This document shows positions 1 through 10,628 of a DNA stretch of 64,000 nt, one piece after another. How positions within the stretch are numbered: the stretch's first letter is position 1; every line of letters starts with the position of its first letter. Made by a program: the position numbers and the translations under genes. The stretch comes from a bacterium (GTDB lineage Bacteria; Hinthialibacterota; Hinthialibacteria; H5-UNCL2), in the NCBI GenBank assembly GCA_015075175.1, contig JABTUV010000009.1:156551-220550 (forward strand), read 5' to 3'. The notes under the pieces are model-generated. The model made no database searches and was not told the origin of the DNA. It saw only the letters and a program-made list of their open reading frames with translations.

Positions 1-1
1 C

Positions 2-172
2 GCCAGTTGCCAGCAACATGGAGTGGAACCCTTCGCCTACCTGCGGGACGTGCTGGCGCGCATCCCGGAGCACTTGCAGAGCCGCATTGAAGAACTCTTG
101 CCGAACCATTGGCACGCGGAGACGCCACGGGCTCCCGTTTCAGCGCACCCGACCCAACCCAGCAACGGCTGA
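2..172 (+). pseudogene. IS66-family transposase (TnpC) C-terminal fragment
   Basis: Reading frame 2 is open from the first base to a TGA at 170-172 and gives about 56 residues. They contain the typical IS66 TnpC tail: a Cys, then VEPFAYLRDVLARIPEH, then EELLPNHW. The 5' part lies outside the window, so whether the gene is complete beyond the edge is unknown. It is on the plus strand, whereas the tnpA/tnpB remnants next to it are on the minus strand. They therefore cannot belong to one intact IS66, where all three genes are co-oriented. Confidence 0.75.
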
Positions 173-239
173 CCTTCGACGGCTAACCGCGACGCCAGGA
201 CTTCTTTTGCCTCCCTTTTCCTTCAACGATTCCGAATCT

Positions 240-606
240 TCAACCTGACAGGCTTCCATGACGGCTGGCGCCACGACCGCTCCAGCCCCGTGCCTTCCCC
301 AGGAAGTACTTCACCGGACGGTTACCTTCCAGAATAGCGCCAAACTCGGCGGCGTCGAGCTGCGGAGGCGGTCGCGCCGTCGGGAAATGGAAGCGGCCTT
401 TCGATGCGCTTGTACCAGAGGCGAAGCCAGAGCGATCCCAGTAGAGGATTTTGACGCGGTCCGCGCTTGTTGCCAAACACGAGAGGTGGCCGGAGCCTGT
501 TGCAGCACGTCACGCGCCAGAGAGCAGCCAGACCGTCGAAGCCGCGCCGCATGTCGGTCGGCGCGGTGCACAGATAGATGCGCACGCTGGGCGGCAGACT
601 CAACAT
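240..606 (-). pseudogene. IS66 family TnpB, frameshifted
   Basis: The start is ATG at 606, overlapping the tnpA stop. The product begins MLSLPPSVRIYLCTAPTDMR, the usual TnpB (Orf2) start. The rest is spread over three frames: one carries the LARDVLQQ segment, another the DRVKILYWDRSGF and GRFHFPTARPP segments. The normal TnpB core ends near ILEG at about 330 and is followed at once by a copy of the IS66 end sequence, so the last coding part is replaced. TnpB is an accessory protein of IS66 transposition. This copy cannot make a normal protein. Confidence 0.75.
308..325. repeat. IS66 end sequence, inner copy
   Basis: An 18-bp sequence, ACTTCACCGGACGGTTAC, identical to 1251-1268 and in the same orientation. 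Read on the minus strand it starts GTAACCGTCCGG, like IS66 terminal repeats. It replaces the end of the tnpB reading frame. Confidence 0.6.
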
Positions 607-1193
607 GGGGACGCCTCCAAGACGGCGATCAGTTTCTGCAAGAGGGCGGCGGCGAAGTCCCCGTGAATGCGGATACAGCGCCCCGAGGCGAGCACGACCT
701 CCAGAGCGGCGGGGGCTCCGACCACCGGAGGGCATGGGGCCGCGGAGAACGAAGGGCCAATCAACTGCACCGGGATGAAGGGATTTTCTGTCTGTGTGCC
801 TTGCCCAGGCAGGGCAGATGGGACGGAGACCTCGCCAGGCCGCATGCGCGTTTGATTGGATGCGGCCACCGCCGGTCGCCCCTTCTCCCGCCGCACTTTT
901 CCTCCATCCCCCACAACGCACCGCTCGTCGCTGCTCTTGCGCGCGGTCGACTTGCTGGGATGCGATGCGGGGACTCGTTGGCGCTCGCGACGCGCCAGTT
1001 CGCACCGCCACCAGCAGAAGGTCGAGAGCGGAACCGCCTGCCGCCGGCAAAACTCGGACTGTGTCAGGCCGCTGGCTTCCCACTCACGGTTCAGACGCCG
1101 CCAATCCGCTTCACGCCGCCGCAGGACTCCGCGCTTGCGCTTCTGCCGGCTCGCCGGTGGCCGGGGTTCTGCGTTCCTGCCTGTTCGTGCCAT
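600..1193 (-). CDS. IS66 family accessory protein TnpA
   Basis: An intact 197-residue ORF. The N-terminal half carries the helix-turn-helix segment of IS66 TnpA (WRRLNREWEASGLTQSEFCR, then VPLSTFCWW). The C-terminal part (LEVVLASGRCIRIHGDF) is also typical of the family. Its stop overlaps the tnpB start, the standard IS66 arrangement. The middle is low-complexity and poorly conserved. TnpA is needed with TnpB for transposition in this family, though its exact biochemical role is not settled. With tnpB broken and no co-oriented tnpC visible, this is a remnant. Confidence 0.7.
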   Translation of the reverse strand: MARTGRNAEPRPPASRQKRKRGVLRRREADWRRLNREWEASGLTQSEFCRRQAVPLSTFCWWRCELARRERQRVPASHPSKSTARKSSDERCVVGDGGKVRREKGRPAVAASNQTRMRPGEVSVPSALPGQGTQTENPFIPVQLIGPSFSAAPCPPVVGAPAALEVVLASGRCIRIHGDFAAALLQKLIAVLEASPC

Positions 1194-1250
1194 GGGTTTC
1201 CACCTCCATGGCGCCCATCCTGATCCACCCTCCTCAGCTTGAGAAGATGC

Positions 1251-1268
1251 ACTTCACCGGACGGTTAC
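1251..1268. repeat. IS66 end sequence, outer copy at the element/host junction
   Basis: Same 18 bp as 308-325. Immediately after it, from 1269, the sequence matches the beta-helix gene copies at about 9420 and 14950. This fixes the IS66 boundary to within 1-3 bp. No target duplication could be checked because the other IS66 end is not resolved. Confidence 0.65.
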
Positions 1269-2427
1269 GCTCCGACAACGGTCGGCAGGTCACTCTCTCC
1301 TGAGGCTTCGAGAGTCAACCCATCTGTATTCAAGGTAACCTGCTCCCGGTAAACACCTGTGCCACCTCGATGAAGGTCGCGCCGTACTCTGGATGCGCTG
1401 TGACTTGACCGAGCGCGTACGTGATGGTCTTAAACGGGCTGCCCAGACTACCGTCGTTGGTATTGTCGCCGTCCGCGTCTGAAACGAAATACGCCGTCGC
1501 CACGGTGATGGTCACGCTGGCCGTGGCGCTGTTGTCGGCGTAGTCCGTACACGCGACGATCAATTGATGATAACCCTTTCAGCCGTGGTGGTATCCCAGC
1601 CTGGATTGTAACTGCCGGAGGAGAGCCGCCCGTGCCTGCCAGCACCGGAGGCGCCACGCCATCGTCCTTGTCCCAATAGAGACGACATCGCGAACGCCCA
1701 ACCCCTCGTCAATGGCCGTCGCCTCCAAGATTTCGACTCCCGCAATCGCCTCGCCCGTTGTCGGCGAAATGATCGCGCAAGTCGGGTCCGTGGTGTCCGC
1801 AGGGGTCGGCGTCGGCGTCTCCGTAGGCGTGTTCGTGGCCGTCGGGGTATTGGTCCACGTCCAGGTCGGTGTCCATGTCCACGTCCACGTGGGGTCGGCG
1901 TCCACGTCCACGTGGAGTGGGTGTCGGCGTGTTCGTTGCCGTGGGCGTGTTGGTAAAAAATGGCGTGTCCGTTGGTGTATCCGTCAGGGTGAACGTCGGC
2001 GTCGGCGTGTCGGTGTCGGTCGGCGTGGGTGTCGGCGTATGCGTGGTGGTAGACGTATCGGTTGGCGTCGGCGTCGGCGTGTAGGTCGCCGTCGGCGTGT
2101 TGGTCGGCGCGAACGTCGGCGTCCTGATATCGGACCGCCGCCGTAGTGGTAACCCGCATCCGCCGGATACGAATCCGCGGTCGTGTCTGTGCTCGTATAG
2201 CCTGTGTCGGAAGTAGATATCCAGAACCCATCCACAATGTCCACCGCCGGGCTGGAAGCGCCTGCGCCAAACGCCCCGACGGCAAGGCCGCCGGCATCCT
2301 CGAGCATGGCGTAGCGCGCATTCTGGGTGACCATCCTCCCACGACGAGCGGACGTCGTGCGTACCGTTGGCGTAGTACGTACTCCCGTCCAGCGCGACCC
2401 ACAAGCACAGAAAGGCGTACATCATGA
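1269..2427 (-). pseudogene. Third beta-helix 'A' copy, 3'-truncated and frameshifted
   Basis: This stretch is nearly identical in DNA to 14950-16100 and 9420-10574. It starts with ATGATG at 2427 after a GGAGTATTC ribosome-binding sequence. Pieces recognisable in changing frames are [12 protein letters not shown], the Thr-Pro linker, the Ig-like region (DTTDPT...[11 protein letters not shown]) and the start of the beta-helix ([16 protein letters not shown]). It is cut at 1269 by the IS66 end, so most of the beta-helix is lost. Several one-base indels relative to 13235-16243 break the frame. It lies 54 bp after the stop of the SUMF1 gene at 2482, the same spacing as between the other B and A copies. 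Confidence 0.85.
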
Positions 2428-2481
2428 ATACTCCTGCCCCGCACACGCGCCCACGCGATGCGTTGTGTAAAGCACACCCAC

Positions 2482-5079
2482 TCAAGGCATCCACACGAGC
2501 CGGAAGCCGTATTCATCCGGGTGAACATCCGGCGCATCGCTGCTGCGGGCCGCCGAGCGGCAAGTGTTCTGCGAAGGTTCGATGAAATCGCCGCCGCGAA
2601 GCACTCGAAGGTTGGTACGGGGCGAGGAGACCCAGGCACTCCCATCGGCAGGAGCGTCTTGATAACTCCCATGCGCGTCGTCTTCGCACCACTCTCGGAC
2701 GTTTCCGATGATGTCGTAGAGCCTCCAAGGGTTGGGCAGCTTCAGGCCGACGACGTGGGCGTACTGCTCTTGGGCAAAGTATGCATTGACGCCATACCAT
2801 GCATAGTCATCGATTTCAGTGCCAGAGGGATCATCACCCCAATAGAACCTCGTCGTTGTCGTGGCGCGGCAGGCGTACTCCCACTCCGCCTCACTCGGCA
2901 GGCGGAAGGCCCCCAGACCGAGGCCGTTGAGCTTGTCAAGGAAACCACCCGCGCCGCGAACATCATTCCACGTGACAATCACCGCCGGGCTGTTGGGATC
3001 ATCGAGAGCGAGGTAGTGCCCTTGCCAGGGAGTGGTCTCCATCACAGCTTCCCACTGCGCCTTGGTGATCTCATATTTGCTCATGTAGAAGTCGTAGCTG
3101 ATGTCCACCTGGTGCTGAGGAGCTTCGATACCGGAACTCCCCTGCTCTCCGGGATAGCGCCCCATCATGAAACTGCCGGCAGGAATCCGGACCATGGTTA
3201 GCGGCGTGGCGTCGTGCGGAAGGCCGGGCAACTGCACGATGATGTCCGGATTCTCGGAAATCACCGTGTAGTTTACATTCAGCGACACTCTTTCAGGCAA
3301 CTGGCTGGTGACGCGGATATGGGTTTCGTAGTCTCCGGTCTGATCCGTAGGGAAGTTGCTATACCGCGGGATGGCCGCCTTGCCATGCCGCATGAGCACG
3401 CTCAACGGGCCGCTGTCGTGCACAAGTGTCCCATCCCTCATCGTTATCCACTGGTAGACGACGGGACCATCCCCTGATCCCCCAATTGCGGCGTTCACGG
3501 CCGTTTTCTCGCCCTGTACTACCGTCATCGGAAGACACGCGCCCAACGTGACGGATTCCACGTAACCAGTAGATGGTTCGACAAAATAGCTCGCGCGCGG
3601 CGAATCCACGTAGGGAGGCGGAGCGGTAGTACGGATGAAGGATTCATAGAAGCCCCATGGGTCGGTGGGAAAGCGGTTATAGGAAGGGATGGTCGCCGCG
3701 CCGTCCGCCATTTGCACGAGGTGCCCGCTGTCATCGACAAGCATACCGTTTCTCTGGGTCACCCAATGGTAGACGACAAGGCCGCTGCCTCCGCCCGACA
3801 ACGCGCCGTCATTGGAGACGCTGCCCCACTGCAGCACTGTCGGAGGCGTAAACGAACCCACCGACACGGCATCCACGGGTCCCGTGGCTGGCTCCGCCGT
3901 CCATGCGACACGAAATCCTAGATTGGGAAAGGCGTAGCTACTGGACGACCAAGCGGAGCGTGCCGCCGAACGACAGTCTGATGGGTGGCCCAAATAATAC
4001 CCTCCTCGCTGCACGCGACCTCCTGAGCCAGTTGTCCAAGCGCTTCCATCACTCGGCGCACCTTGGTAGTCCACGTGACCCCGATCCTCGCACCACTCCA
4101 ACGCGTTGCCGCTCATATCATGAAGTCCCCAGGCGTTAGGTAGCTTTAGTCCGACCACATGCGCGTACCGCTCGAGCCCGCGCGTGTCAGCGAAGTACCA
4201 GGCGTACTTGTCTATCTGTGAACCATCGAGATCATCTCCCCAGTAGAAGCGCGTCGTCGTCCCGGCTCGGCACGCGTACTCCCACTCCGCCTCGCTGGGC
4301 AGGCGGAACGTACCGAGCCCTAACGCATTAAGATTATCTAGAAATCCACTTGCGCTCCGGATGTTATCCCACGTAATACCCACCGCCGGGCTGTTCGGAT
4401 CGTCGCTGACATCATATACGCCTTCCCACGGTGTGGTCCCCATGACTGCCTGCCACTGCGCCTTGGTGATTTCATACTTGCCCATGTAGAAGTCGTATCC
4501 GATATTCACCTCATGTTGAGGCTCCTCATCACTGGTCCCACCCACTTCGCCGAGATAGTGACCCATCATGAAACTGCCCGCCGGGATCTTCATCAAAGTC
4601 AAGGGTGTGGCATCCTGTGGCAGGCCGGAGATGTCGATGATAATCTCGTCGGAGAGCGTTGTCGGTGCCAGCCAAGTTGGCGTTGGCGTCTCGGTCGGTG
4701 TGGGCGTCTCCGTAAAGGTCGGCGTTGCCGTGGGCGTTTCCGTCGCCGTGTTGGTCCAAGTTGGCGTCGGCGGCGGGATCAGCGTGAATGTGGCACTCGG
4801 CGTAACGGTCGGAGTCGCTGTACTGGTTTCGGTCGGTGTATCGGTAGCCGTCGGCGTCGGACTGGTCGCTTCTTTCCAGTGTGCAATCACATAGAGAATA
4901 TCGGCTTCACCTACGATGCCATCCCCATTGTAGTCACCCGCACCGCCCGACGTACTCTGCCAGCTCTCGGCGATGTTGAGAAGGTCCCCACGGTCGATAC
5001 GACCGTCGCTGTAGCCCACCATGGCGCAGCAGAAAAGCAATACCCATCCAGCTACAAATAAAAGCGAAGGTCGCTTCAT
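2482..5079 (-). CDS. Secreted double SUMF1/FGE-fold protein, dockerin-like N-terminus (copy B2)
   Basis: 865 residues, probably exported. An N-terminal signal peptide is followed by one dockerin-like calcium loop ([20 protein letters not shown]) and a Thr-Pro-rich linker at about 75-150. Next come a first SUMF1 domain (about 150-390; [42 protein letters not shown]...CRSAAR...GFR), two related copies of a spacer module (about 395-600) and a second SUMF1 domain to the C-terminus. True formylglycine-generating enzymes use two nearby active-site cysteines. Here only the Cys of CRSAAR is seen, so catalysis is doubtful and a binding role of this C-type-lectin-like fold is as likely. It is a paralogue of 10629-13235 and is clearly diverged from it. 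It follows a beta-helix copy on the same strand. Confidence 0.85.
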   Translation of the reverse strand: MKRPSLLFVAGWVLLFCCAMVGYSDGRIDRGDLLNIAESWQSTSGGAGDYNGDGIVGEADILYVIAHWKEATSPTPTATDTPTETSTATPTVTPSATFTLIPPPTPTWTNTATETPTATPTFTETPTPTETPTPTWLAPTTLSDEIIIDISGLPQDATPLTLMKIPAGSFMMGHYLGEVGGTSDEEPQHEVNIGYDFYMGKYEITKAQWQAVMGTTPWEGVYDVSDDPNSPAVGITWDNIRSASGFLDNLNALGLGTFRLPSEAEWEYACRAGTTTRFYWGDDLDGSQIDKYAWYFADTRGLERYAHVVGLKLPNAWGLHDMSGNALEWCEDRGHVDYQGAPSDGSAWTTGSGGRVQRGGYYLGHPSDCRSAARSAWSSSSYAFPNLGFRVAWTAEPATGPVDAVSVGSFTPPTVLQWGSVSNDGALSGGGSGLVVYHWVTQRNGMLVDDSGHLVQMADGAATIPSYNRFPTDPWGFYESFIRTTAPPPYVDSPRASYFVEPSTGYVESVTLGACLPMTVVQGEKTAVNAAIGGSGDGPVVYQWITMRDGTLVHDSGPLSVLMRHGKAAIPRYSNFPTDQTGDYETHIRVTSQLPERVSLNVNYTVISENPDIIVQLPGLPHDATPLTMVRIPAGSFMMGRYPGEQGSSGIEAPQHQVDISYDFYMSKYEITKAQWEAVMETTPWQGHYLALDDPNSPAVIVTWNDVRGAGGFLDKLNGLGLGAFRLPSEAEWEYACRATTTTRFYWGDDPSGTEIDDYAWYGVNAYFAQEQYAHVVGLKLPNPWRLYDIIGNVREWCEDDAHGSYQDAPADGSAWVSSPRTNLRVLRGGDFIEPSQNTCRSAARSSDAPDVHPDEYGFRLVWMP

Positions 5080-5112
5080 CAGTATTTCCTAATATCCCCG
5101 GCCACCCGTCAA

Positions 5113-5222
5113 TAGTGAGACTCGAAAGCGCCGATATCCGTTGTGCCATTGTTATAGGGAACTGTCGTTTGTCTAGTGAAATCGACATCAGGGTGTATCT
5201 CGTTCGCTCCCGAATTGACGGG
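5113..5222 (-). pseudogene. C-terminal tail of the second beta-helix 'A' copy, cut off by IS3
   Basis: The minus strand here encodes HPDVDFTRQTTVP...TDIGAFESHY and a stop. This aligns with the end of the intact A protein ([12 protein letters not shown]...VDIGAFEYH). The upstream part of the same gene resumes at 7811, beyond the IS3 elements. These about 36 codons are therefore the displaced 3' end of the 7811-10574 gene. The stop lies 33 bp before the start of the next SUMF1 gene at 5079. Confidence 0.8.
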
Positions 5223-6609
5223 CGTGCCCCCTGTAAACTTTACCAGTGGGAATGTTAGGATCTCCTGTCAACAGGAGGGTCCAAGATGAAGAGGAGTCGG
5301 TACAACGAGGAGCGATCATCCGGATTCTGCGGGAGGCGGAGGCCACGGTCGTTCTGGGCGGAGGTGTGCCGCAAGCAGGGCATTAGCGAGCAGACCCTTC
5401 TACCGCTGGCGTCGAAGCTCGGGGAAATGAGCGTTCCGGAGGCCTCGTCGGCTGCGGGAACTGGAGCGGGAAAACAGTCAGTTGAAGCGGATGGTGGCGG
5501 AGCGGGACCTGGAGATCGAAACGATCTGGGGCTGTTAAGAAAGTGGTAACGGCGCAACAGCGTCGCGAGAGCGTGGACTTGCGCCAAGCGACGCGGCCTC
5601 TCCGGAACGACGCGGTTGCGCCCTTGCGAGATCAGCCGTCCCGGTTACTACCAGCCGCAGCGCGACGATACGGTTCTGGCCAGGCGCTTCTGGGCGAGAT
5701 CGCCCGGGGCGCAAAGTGGGCCGGTTATCGCACCGCCTGGGGAGTGCTGAGGCTGGAAGGAAGTCATCAACCCCAAACAGGTGCACCGGGTGTGGCGCCA
5801 GGAAGGCTTGTCCCAATCCAGGCGCAGGAAGCGCCGGCGACGTGGGAGGGAGTCCAACCCCTTGCGGGCCGAGTATCCGGACCACGTCTGGACTACGACT
5901 CGGCATGGAGGATGCCACGGCAGGCCGCAAGCTGCGGGTGTTGACGCTGGTGGATGAGCACACCCGCGAATGCCCGGTGATCAGCGGATCGCAGGATGAA
6001 GGCCAAGGATGTGATCCGCGCTGGAGAGGGTGATGAGTGGGGAGCGCCCCCAGTACCTGCGCAGCGACAACGGCCCAGGTTCATCGCCAAGGCGCTCTCG
6101 ACCTGGCTGTCAGGCGCAGGGCGTAGACGCACCACATCGATCCGGGCAGTCCGTGGCAGAATCCCTCGGGGAGAGCTCGGCAGGCTGCGGGACGAGTGCT
6201 TGAACCTGAACTGTTCCAGAATCTCTTGGAGGCGAAGGTGGTCGTCGAGGAGTGGCGCAAAAGACTATTAACCTGGCCCGGCCGCACAGCAGCCTGGGTT
6301 ACCGCACCCCGCGCAGTTCCTGCCGCCGCCTGGCTGAAGGATGAGGGGCCTGCCCCGAACCCCGGAGTTTATCGCTTTCCGGCCTCCCGGAGAGCCAGCA
6401 AACGAAAGGCAGGGATGGACGTCTCCCTGCCCCTCTCCGTACAGGCACCGGCCGCGGCGCTCGGGTCGCTCTCCAGCGGAGCCCTATCCTCCGGGCCGGC
6501 AAGAGAACTCTATCACGCGGGGGCTGAGGTCGACAACTCCGCCTTGGTGCGGGCATCATAACCCCGGAGGACTAACATTCCCGGTGGTAAACAAAATGGG
6601 GGCTGGACA
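5223..6609 (+). mobile_element. IS3-family element, copy 1 (degenerate)
   Basis: The left end at about 5223-5262 contains TTTACCAGTGGGAATGTTAG. The right end (6573-6609), reverse-complemented, reads TTTACCACCGGGAATGTTAG at the matching place, an 18/20 imperfect terminal inverted repeat. Inside are orfA and orfB with many indels. Its right end ...GGGGCTGGACA joins directly to the middle of orfA of the next copy. It lies within the C-terminal part of a beta-helix gene. Confidence 0.8.
5286..6561 (+). pseudogene. IS3 transposase orfA/orfB, heavily frameshifted
   Basis: OrfA starts at 5286 (MKRSRYNEE). It shows the HTH segment AEVCRKQGISEQT and then loses frame before the leucine-zipper part. 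At the orfA/orfB junction (about 5536) the run of A residues before GTGG is three, while copy 2 has six (AAAAAAG), so the slippery site for programmed -1 frameshifting is gone. OrfB pieces (TAQQRRESVD, EYPDHVW, LRSDN-like, LRDECLN) occur in all three frames. It is not functional. Confidence 0.8.
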
Positions 6610-6709
6610 GCGGGAACTGGAGCGGGAAAACAGTCAGTTGAAGCGGATGGTGGCGGAGCGGGACCTGGAGATCGAAACGATCAAGGGGCTGTTAAGAAAA
6701 AAGTGGTAA
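6610..6709 (+). pseudogene. IS3 OrfA, 3' fragment
   Basis: Encodes the leucine-rich C-terminal part of OrfA (RELERENSQLKRMVAERDL, then KGLLRKKW) and stops at TAA 6707-6709. The sequence AAAAAAG at 6697-6703, just before the overlapping orfB start, is the classic IS3 slippery heptamer for -1 frameshifting to make the OrfAB transposase. Confidence 0.75.
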
Positions 6710-7752
6710 CGGCGCAACAGCGTCGCGAGAGCGTGGACTTCGCCAAGCGACGCGGCCTCTCGGAACGACGCGGTTGCGCCTTGCTTGAGATCAGCCGTCC
6801 CGGTTACCACTACCAGCCGCAGCGCGACGATACGGCCCTGGCCAGGCGCTTGGGCGAGATCGCCCGGGAGCGCAAGCGGGCCGGTTATCGCACCGCCTGG
6901 GGAGTGCTGAGGCTGGAAGGGGAAGTCATCAACCCCAAACGGGTGCACCGGGTGTGGCGCCAGGAAGGCTTGTCCCAGCCTAGACGCAGGAAGCGCCGGC
7001 GACGTGGGGAGAAGAGTCCAACCCCCTTGCGGGCCGAGTATCCGGACCACGTCTGGACCTACGACTTCATGGAGGATGCCACCGCGGAAGGCCGCAAACT
7101 GCGGGTGTTGACGCTGGTGGATGAGTACACGCGCGAATGCCCGGTGATCGAGGTAGACCGCAGGATGAAGGCCAAGGACGTGATCCGGGTGCTGGAGAGG
7201 GTGATGAGTGGGGGGAGACGCCCCAAGTACCTGCGCAGCGACAACGGCCCGGAGTTCATTGCCAAGGCGCTCTCGACCTGGCTGTCGAAGCGGGGCGTAG
7301 AGACGCACCACATCGATCCGGGCAGCCCGTGGCAGAATCCCTTCGGGGAGAGCTTCAACGGGCGGCTGCGGGACGAGTGCTTGAACCTGGAACTGTTCCA
7401 GCATCTCTTGGAGGCGAAGGTGGTCGTTGAGGATTGGCGCAGAGACTACAACCTGGCCCGCCGCACAGCAGCCTGGTTACCGCACCCCGCGCAGGCTCCG
7501 TGCGGCGTGGCTGAAGGATGCGGGCCTGCCCCGAACCCCGGAGTTTATCGCTTTCCGGCCTCCCGGAGAGAGGACCAACAAACGAAAGGCAGGGATGGAC
7601 ATCTCCCTGCCCCCTCTCCGTGGGCAGGCCCGGCCACGGCGCTCGGGTCGCTCTCCAGCGGGCTATCCTCCGGGCCGGCAAGAGAACTCTATCACGCGGA
7701 GATGAGGTCGACAACCCGCCCTGGTGGCGGGCATCATAACCCGGAGGACTAA
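6703..7752 (+). CDS. IS3-family transposase OrfB (DDE), frameshifted near its C-terminus
   Basis: 349 residues in the main frame. HTH_21-like and rve (integrase core) regions are present. The catalytic triad is visible: D in VWTYDFMED, D in LRSDNGPEF, and E in NPFGESFNG exactly 35 residues after the second D (DD35E). This is the best-preserved copy in the window. After NLARR at about 7455 the frame changes: the normal continuation (LGYRTP, then AGLPRTPEFIAFRPPGE) is found in the neighbouring frame. The displayed C-terminus is therefore out of frame. OrfB normally acts as an OrfAB fusion, but no full orfA lies upstream, so it is probably inactive. Confidence 0.8.
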   Translation: MVTAQQRRESVDFAKRRGLSERRGCALLEISRPGYHYQPQRDDTALARRLGEIARERKRAGYRTAWGVLRLEGEVINPKRVHRVWRQEGLSQPRRRKRRRRGEKSPTPLRAEYPDHVWTYDFMEDATAEGRKLRVLTLVDEYTRECPVIEVDRRMKAKDVIRVLERVMSGGRRPKYLRSDNGPEFIAKALSTWLSKRGVETHHIDPGSPWQNPFGESFNGRLRDECLNLELFQHLLEAKVVVEDWRRDYNLARRTAAWLPHPAQAPCGVAEGCGPAPNPGVYRFPASRREDQQTKGRDGHLPAPSPWAGPATALGSLSSGLSSGPARELYHAEMRSTTRPGGGHHNPED

Positions 7753-7810
7753 CATTCCCGGTGGTAAACAAAATGGGGCTGGACATGACGGCCGGCGAGA
7801 AAACGCTACT

Positions 7811-10574
7811 CAATGCAAATCCGAAGGGCGGATTGCCGGTGTTTACGAACCCGGATCCCCCACGGGCTGTTCTGATCGAAGTGGTTGCTGCCGTGGTTTC
7901 AGCCAAAACGTCCTCGTCCGATCAGAGCCGTCGACTTCCACGGGGCCTACATCCGCGACGCTTGATAGAACAGGTTATAGTTGCATACGTTCGTGATGCC
8001 GCTTGGTTCGTAATCGTAGTATTTCACACACCTTCCGGACCCGTCGGGAGCAAGAATGTTATTGTAGAACGTGTTCTGGCTGCAATTTGCGTGATAGCCG
8101 CCGAAGAAGATTTCTGTATCGAACTCGCTCCCGCTGGTCCCTCCTCCTGGCGAGCCGTTGTAGTTATGGTATAGCGTGTTGTTGTAAACCTGGTTGCCGG
8201 TAGCCGTCTCGACGCCGCTGGACAGACAGGAGACGGTGATGCCACCATCGTTGCCGTGGCAGATATTGCTGTAGACATCGCACTCATCCGCGTTGTAGAC
8301 GTAGATTCCCCGACCTCCATTGTCGTAGAGGTAGTTGCGGTAGACTTGGGCGCCGTTGGCATTGAAATCCACCGCGATGCCTCCACCGTCGTCGGTACCG
8401 TTACCCGCGATGCAGTGGGAGACGGTATTATCGTGAACGAGCGCCGCGACAAAAGGGCCTCTGAGGATCCGTCCCCGATTGACCGCCGTCGTTGAGGTGG
8501 ATTCCACATGAGGCGTTCTTCTTCGTGGCCCGCCCAACGTACTCAGCGGCCATCGCCCAAGCGATTGCAGTATGAGATAATATTGTCGTGGATGTCAATC
8601 TCACCGCTGGCATAGTCGGCGCCGCGAGCTTTGTACACTGAGATGCCCGCCTGCCCGCATTGGGACAGCACGTTGCCCCAAATCGCGACCTCGGTACCGG
8701 AAGTAATGGTCGCGTCGACGTAGATGCCGTGGAGCCGGTGTAATAGATATAGTTATCGCTGACCTCGGCCGTCGCGCCGACAGTACCGGTGAGACGGATT
8801 CCATAACTCTGAAATGCGGGCGCGTCATTGTTCGCCGTGTACTGATCCGCCGAGTACCAGATGCCGTTGCCGATAATCCGGCAGCGTGTGGCCTTGCTGA
8901 CGATTCCGCTCACCAGAGCGTAGCGCGTGGCCTCTCCGACATCGTAGGACGCGGTGCCGCAGCCGAACGTGCAGCCGACGATGGAAACGTCCGCGGCATG
9001 ACTGCCGACGTAAACGGCGGCGTTGTTCTCCCGATCTCGCCACGCCTTGCTCCGAACCAGCGGTCTTCGAGCGTGGCCCACGAAGCATAATCGGCGACAT
9101 GGACATTGGTGCCCCTGCTCCGGATGAAATGGAATCCGCGGAACGTCGTTCCGTTGTGGTTGTTGAAGTGGACGCGGTGGTCGCGCAATGGGTACTCCAG
9201 CGTCCATACCTCGTTCGGATCGTGTTGAGTCTCCATAAACATAAAGCGACTGCGTGCCCGCATCCCAATACCAGTCGCGCAACGCGTTAAGGTCCCCAGC
9301 GAGGTTCTCGCTGGCGCCGCGTGGATTACCAAAAAGAGTTGGCTTCGGATCGGACGCAACCGAGGGCGCCCCAAATCATACCGGAGTGATACGTCCATGT
9401 AGGCGCGAATGACGTTGCTCCGACAACGGTCGGCAGGTCACTCTCTCCCTGAGGCTTCGAGAGTCAACCCATCTGTATTCTAAGGTAACCCGCTCCCGGT
9501 AAACACCTGTGGCACCTCGATGAAGGTCGCGCCGTACTCTGGATGCGCTGTGACTTGACCGAGCGCGTACGTGATGGTCTTAAACGGGCTGCCCAGACAC
9601 CGTCGTTGGTATTGTCGCCGTCCGCGTCTGAAACGAAATACGCCGTCGCCACGGTGATGGTCACGCTGGCCGTGGCGCTGTTGTCGGCGTAGTCCGTACG
9701 CGACGATCAATTGATGATAACCCTTTCAGCCGTGGTGGTATCCCGCTGGATTGTAACTGCCGGAGGAGGAGCCGCCCGTGCCTGCCAGCACCGGAGCGCC
9801 ACGCCATCGTCCTTGTCCCAATAGAAGACGACATCGCGAACGCCCAACCCCTCGTCAATGGCCGTCGCCTCCAAGATTTCGACTCCCCGCAATCGCCTCG
9901 CCCGTTGTCGGCGAAATGATCGCGCAAGTCGGGTCCGTGGTGTCCGCAGGGTCGGCGTCGGCGTCTCCGTAGGCGTGTTCGTGGCCGTCGGGTATTGGTC
10001 CACGTCCAGGTCGGTGTCCATGTCCACGTCCACGTGGGGTCGGCGTCCACGTCCACGGGGAGGGATGTCGGCGTGTTCGTTGCCGTGGGCGTGTTGGTAA
10101 AAACTGGCGTGTCCGTTGGTGTATCCGTCGGGGTGAACGTCGGCGTCGGCGTGTCGGTGTCGGTCGGCGTGGGTGTCGGCGTATGCGTGGTGGTAGACGT
10201 ATCGGTTGGCGTCGGCGTCGGCGTGTAGGTCGCCGTCGGCGTGTTGGTCGGCGTGAACGTCGGCGTCCTGATATCCGGACCGCCGCCGTAGTGGTAACCC
10301 GCATCCGCCGGATGCGAATCCGCGGTCGTGTCTGTGCTCGTATAGCCTGTGTCAGAGTAGATATCCGAGAAACCCATCCACAATGTCCACCGCCGGGCTG
10401 GAAGCGCCTGCGCCAAACGCCCCGACGGCAAGGGCCGCCGGCATCCTCGAGCATGGCGTAGCGCGCATTCTGGGTGACCATCTCCTCCCGACGAGCGGAC
10501 GTCGTGCGTACCGTTGGCGTAGTACGTACTCCCGTCCAGCGCGACCCACAGGCAAAGAACGGCGTACATCATGA
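7811..10574 (-). pseudogene. Second beta-helix 'A' copy, frameshifted and interrupted by IS3
   Basis: Homologous over its length to 13350-16100. It starts ATGATG at about 10574 after GGAGTATTC, with [15 protein letters not shown], then the Thr-Pro linker (about 9950-10270), Ig-like domain, beta-helix start ([11 protein letters not shown]) and helix coils, ending in GFVNTGNPPFGFAL near 7830. Many single-base indels split it into short ORFs. Identity to the intact copy is nearly complete for about 8500-10560 and clearly lower for 7811-8500, so the two parts have different histories. The last about 36 codons are at 5113-5222, beyond the IS3 pair. It is 54 bp downstream of the SUMF1 gene 10629-13235. 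Confidence 0.85.
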
Positions 10575-10628
10575 ATACTCCTGCCCCGCACACGCGCCCA
10601 CGCGATGCGCTGTGTAAAGCACACCTGC

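Larger units (their letters stand above)
6610..7785 (+). mobile_element. IS3-family element, copy 2 (left end missing)
   Basis: The sequence starts inside orfA (ELERENSQLKRMVAERDLEI) directly after the right end of copy 1. It ends with the same right end, GGTGGTAAACAAAATGGGGC, at 7764-7785. The left inverted repeat and the first two thirds of orfA are absent. The tandem join suggests recombination between two copies, or insertion of one element next to another followed by deletion. After 7785, beta-helix gene sequence resumes within about 25 bp. Confidence 0.8.
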
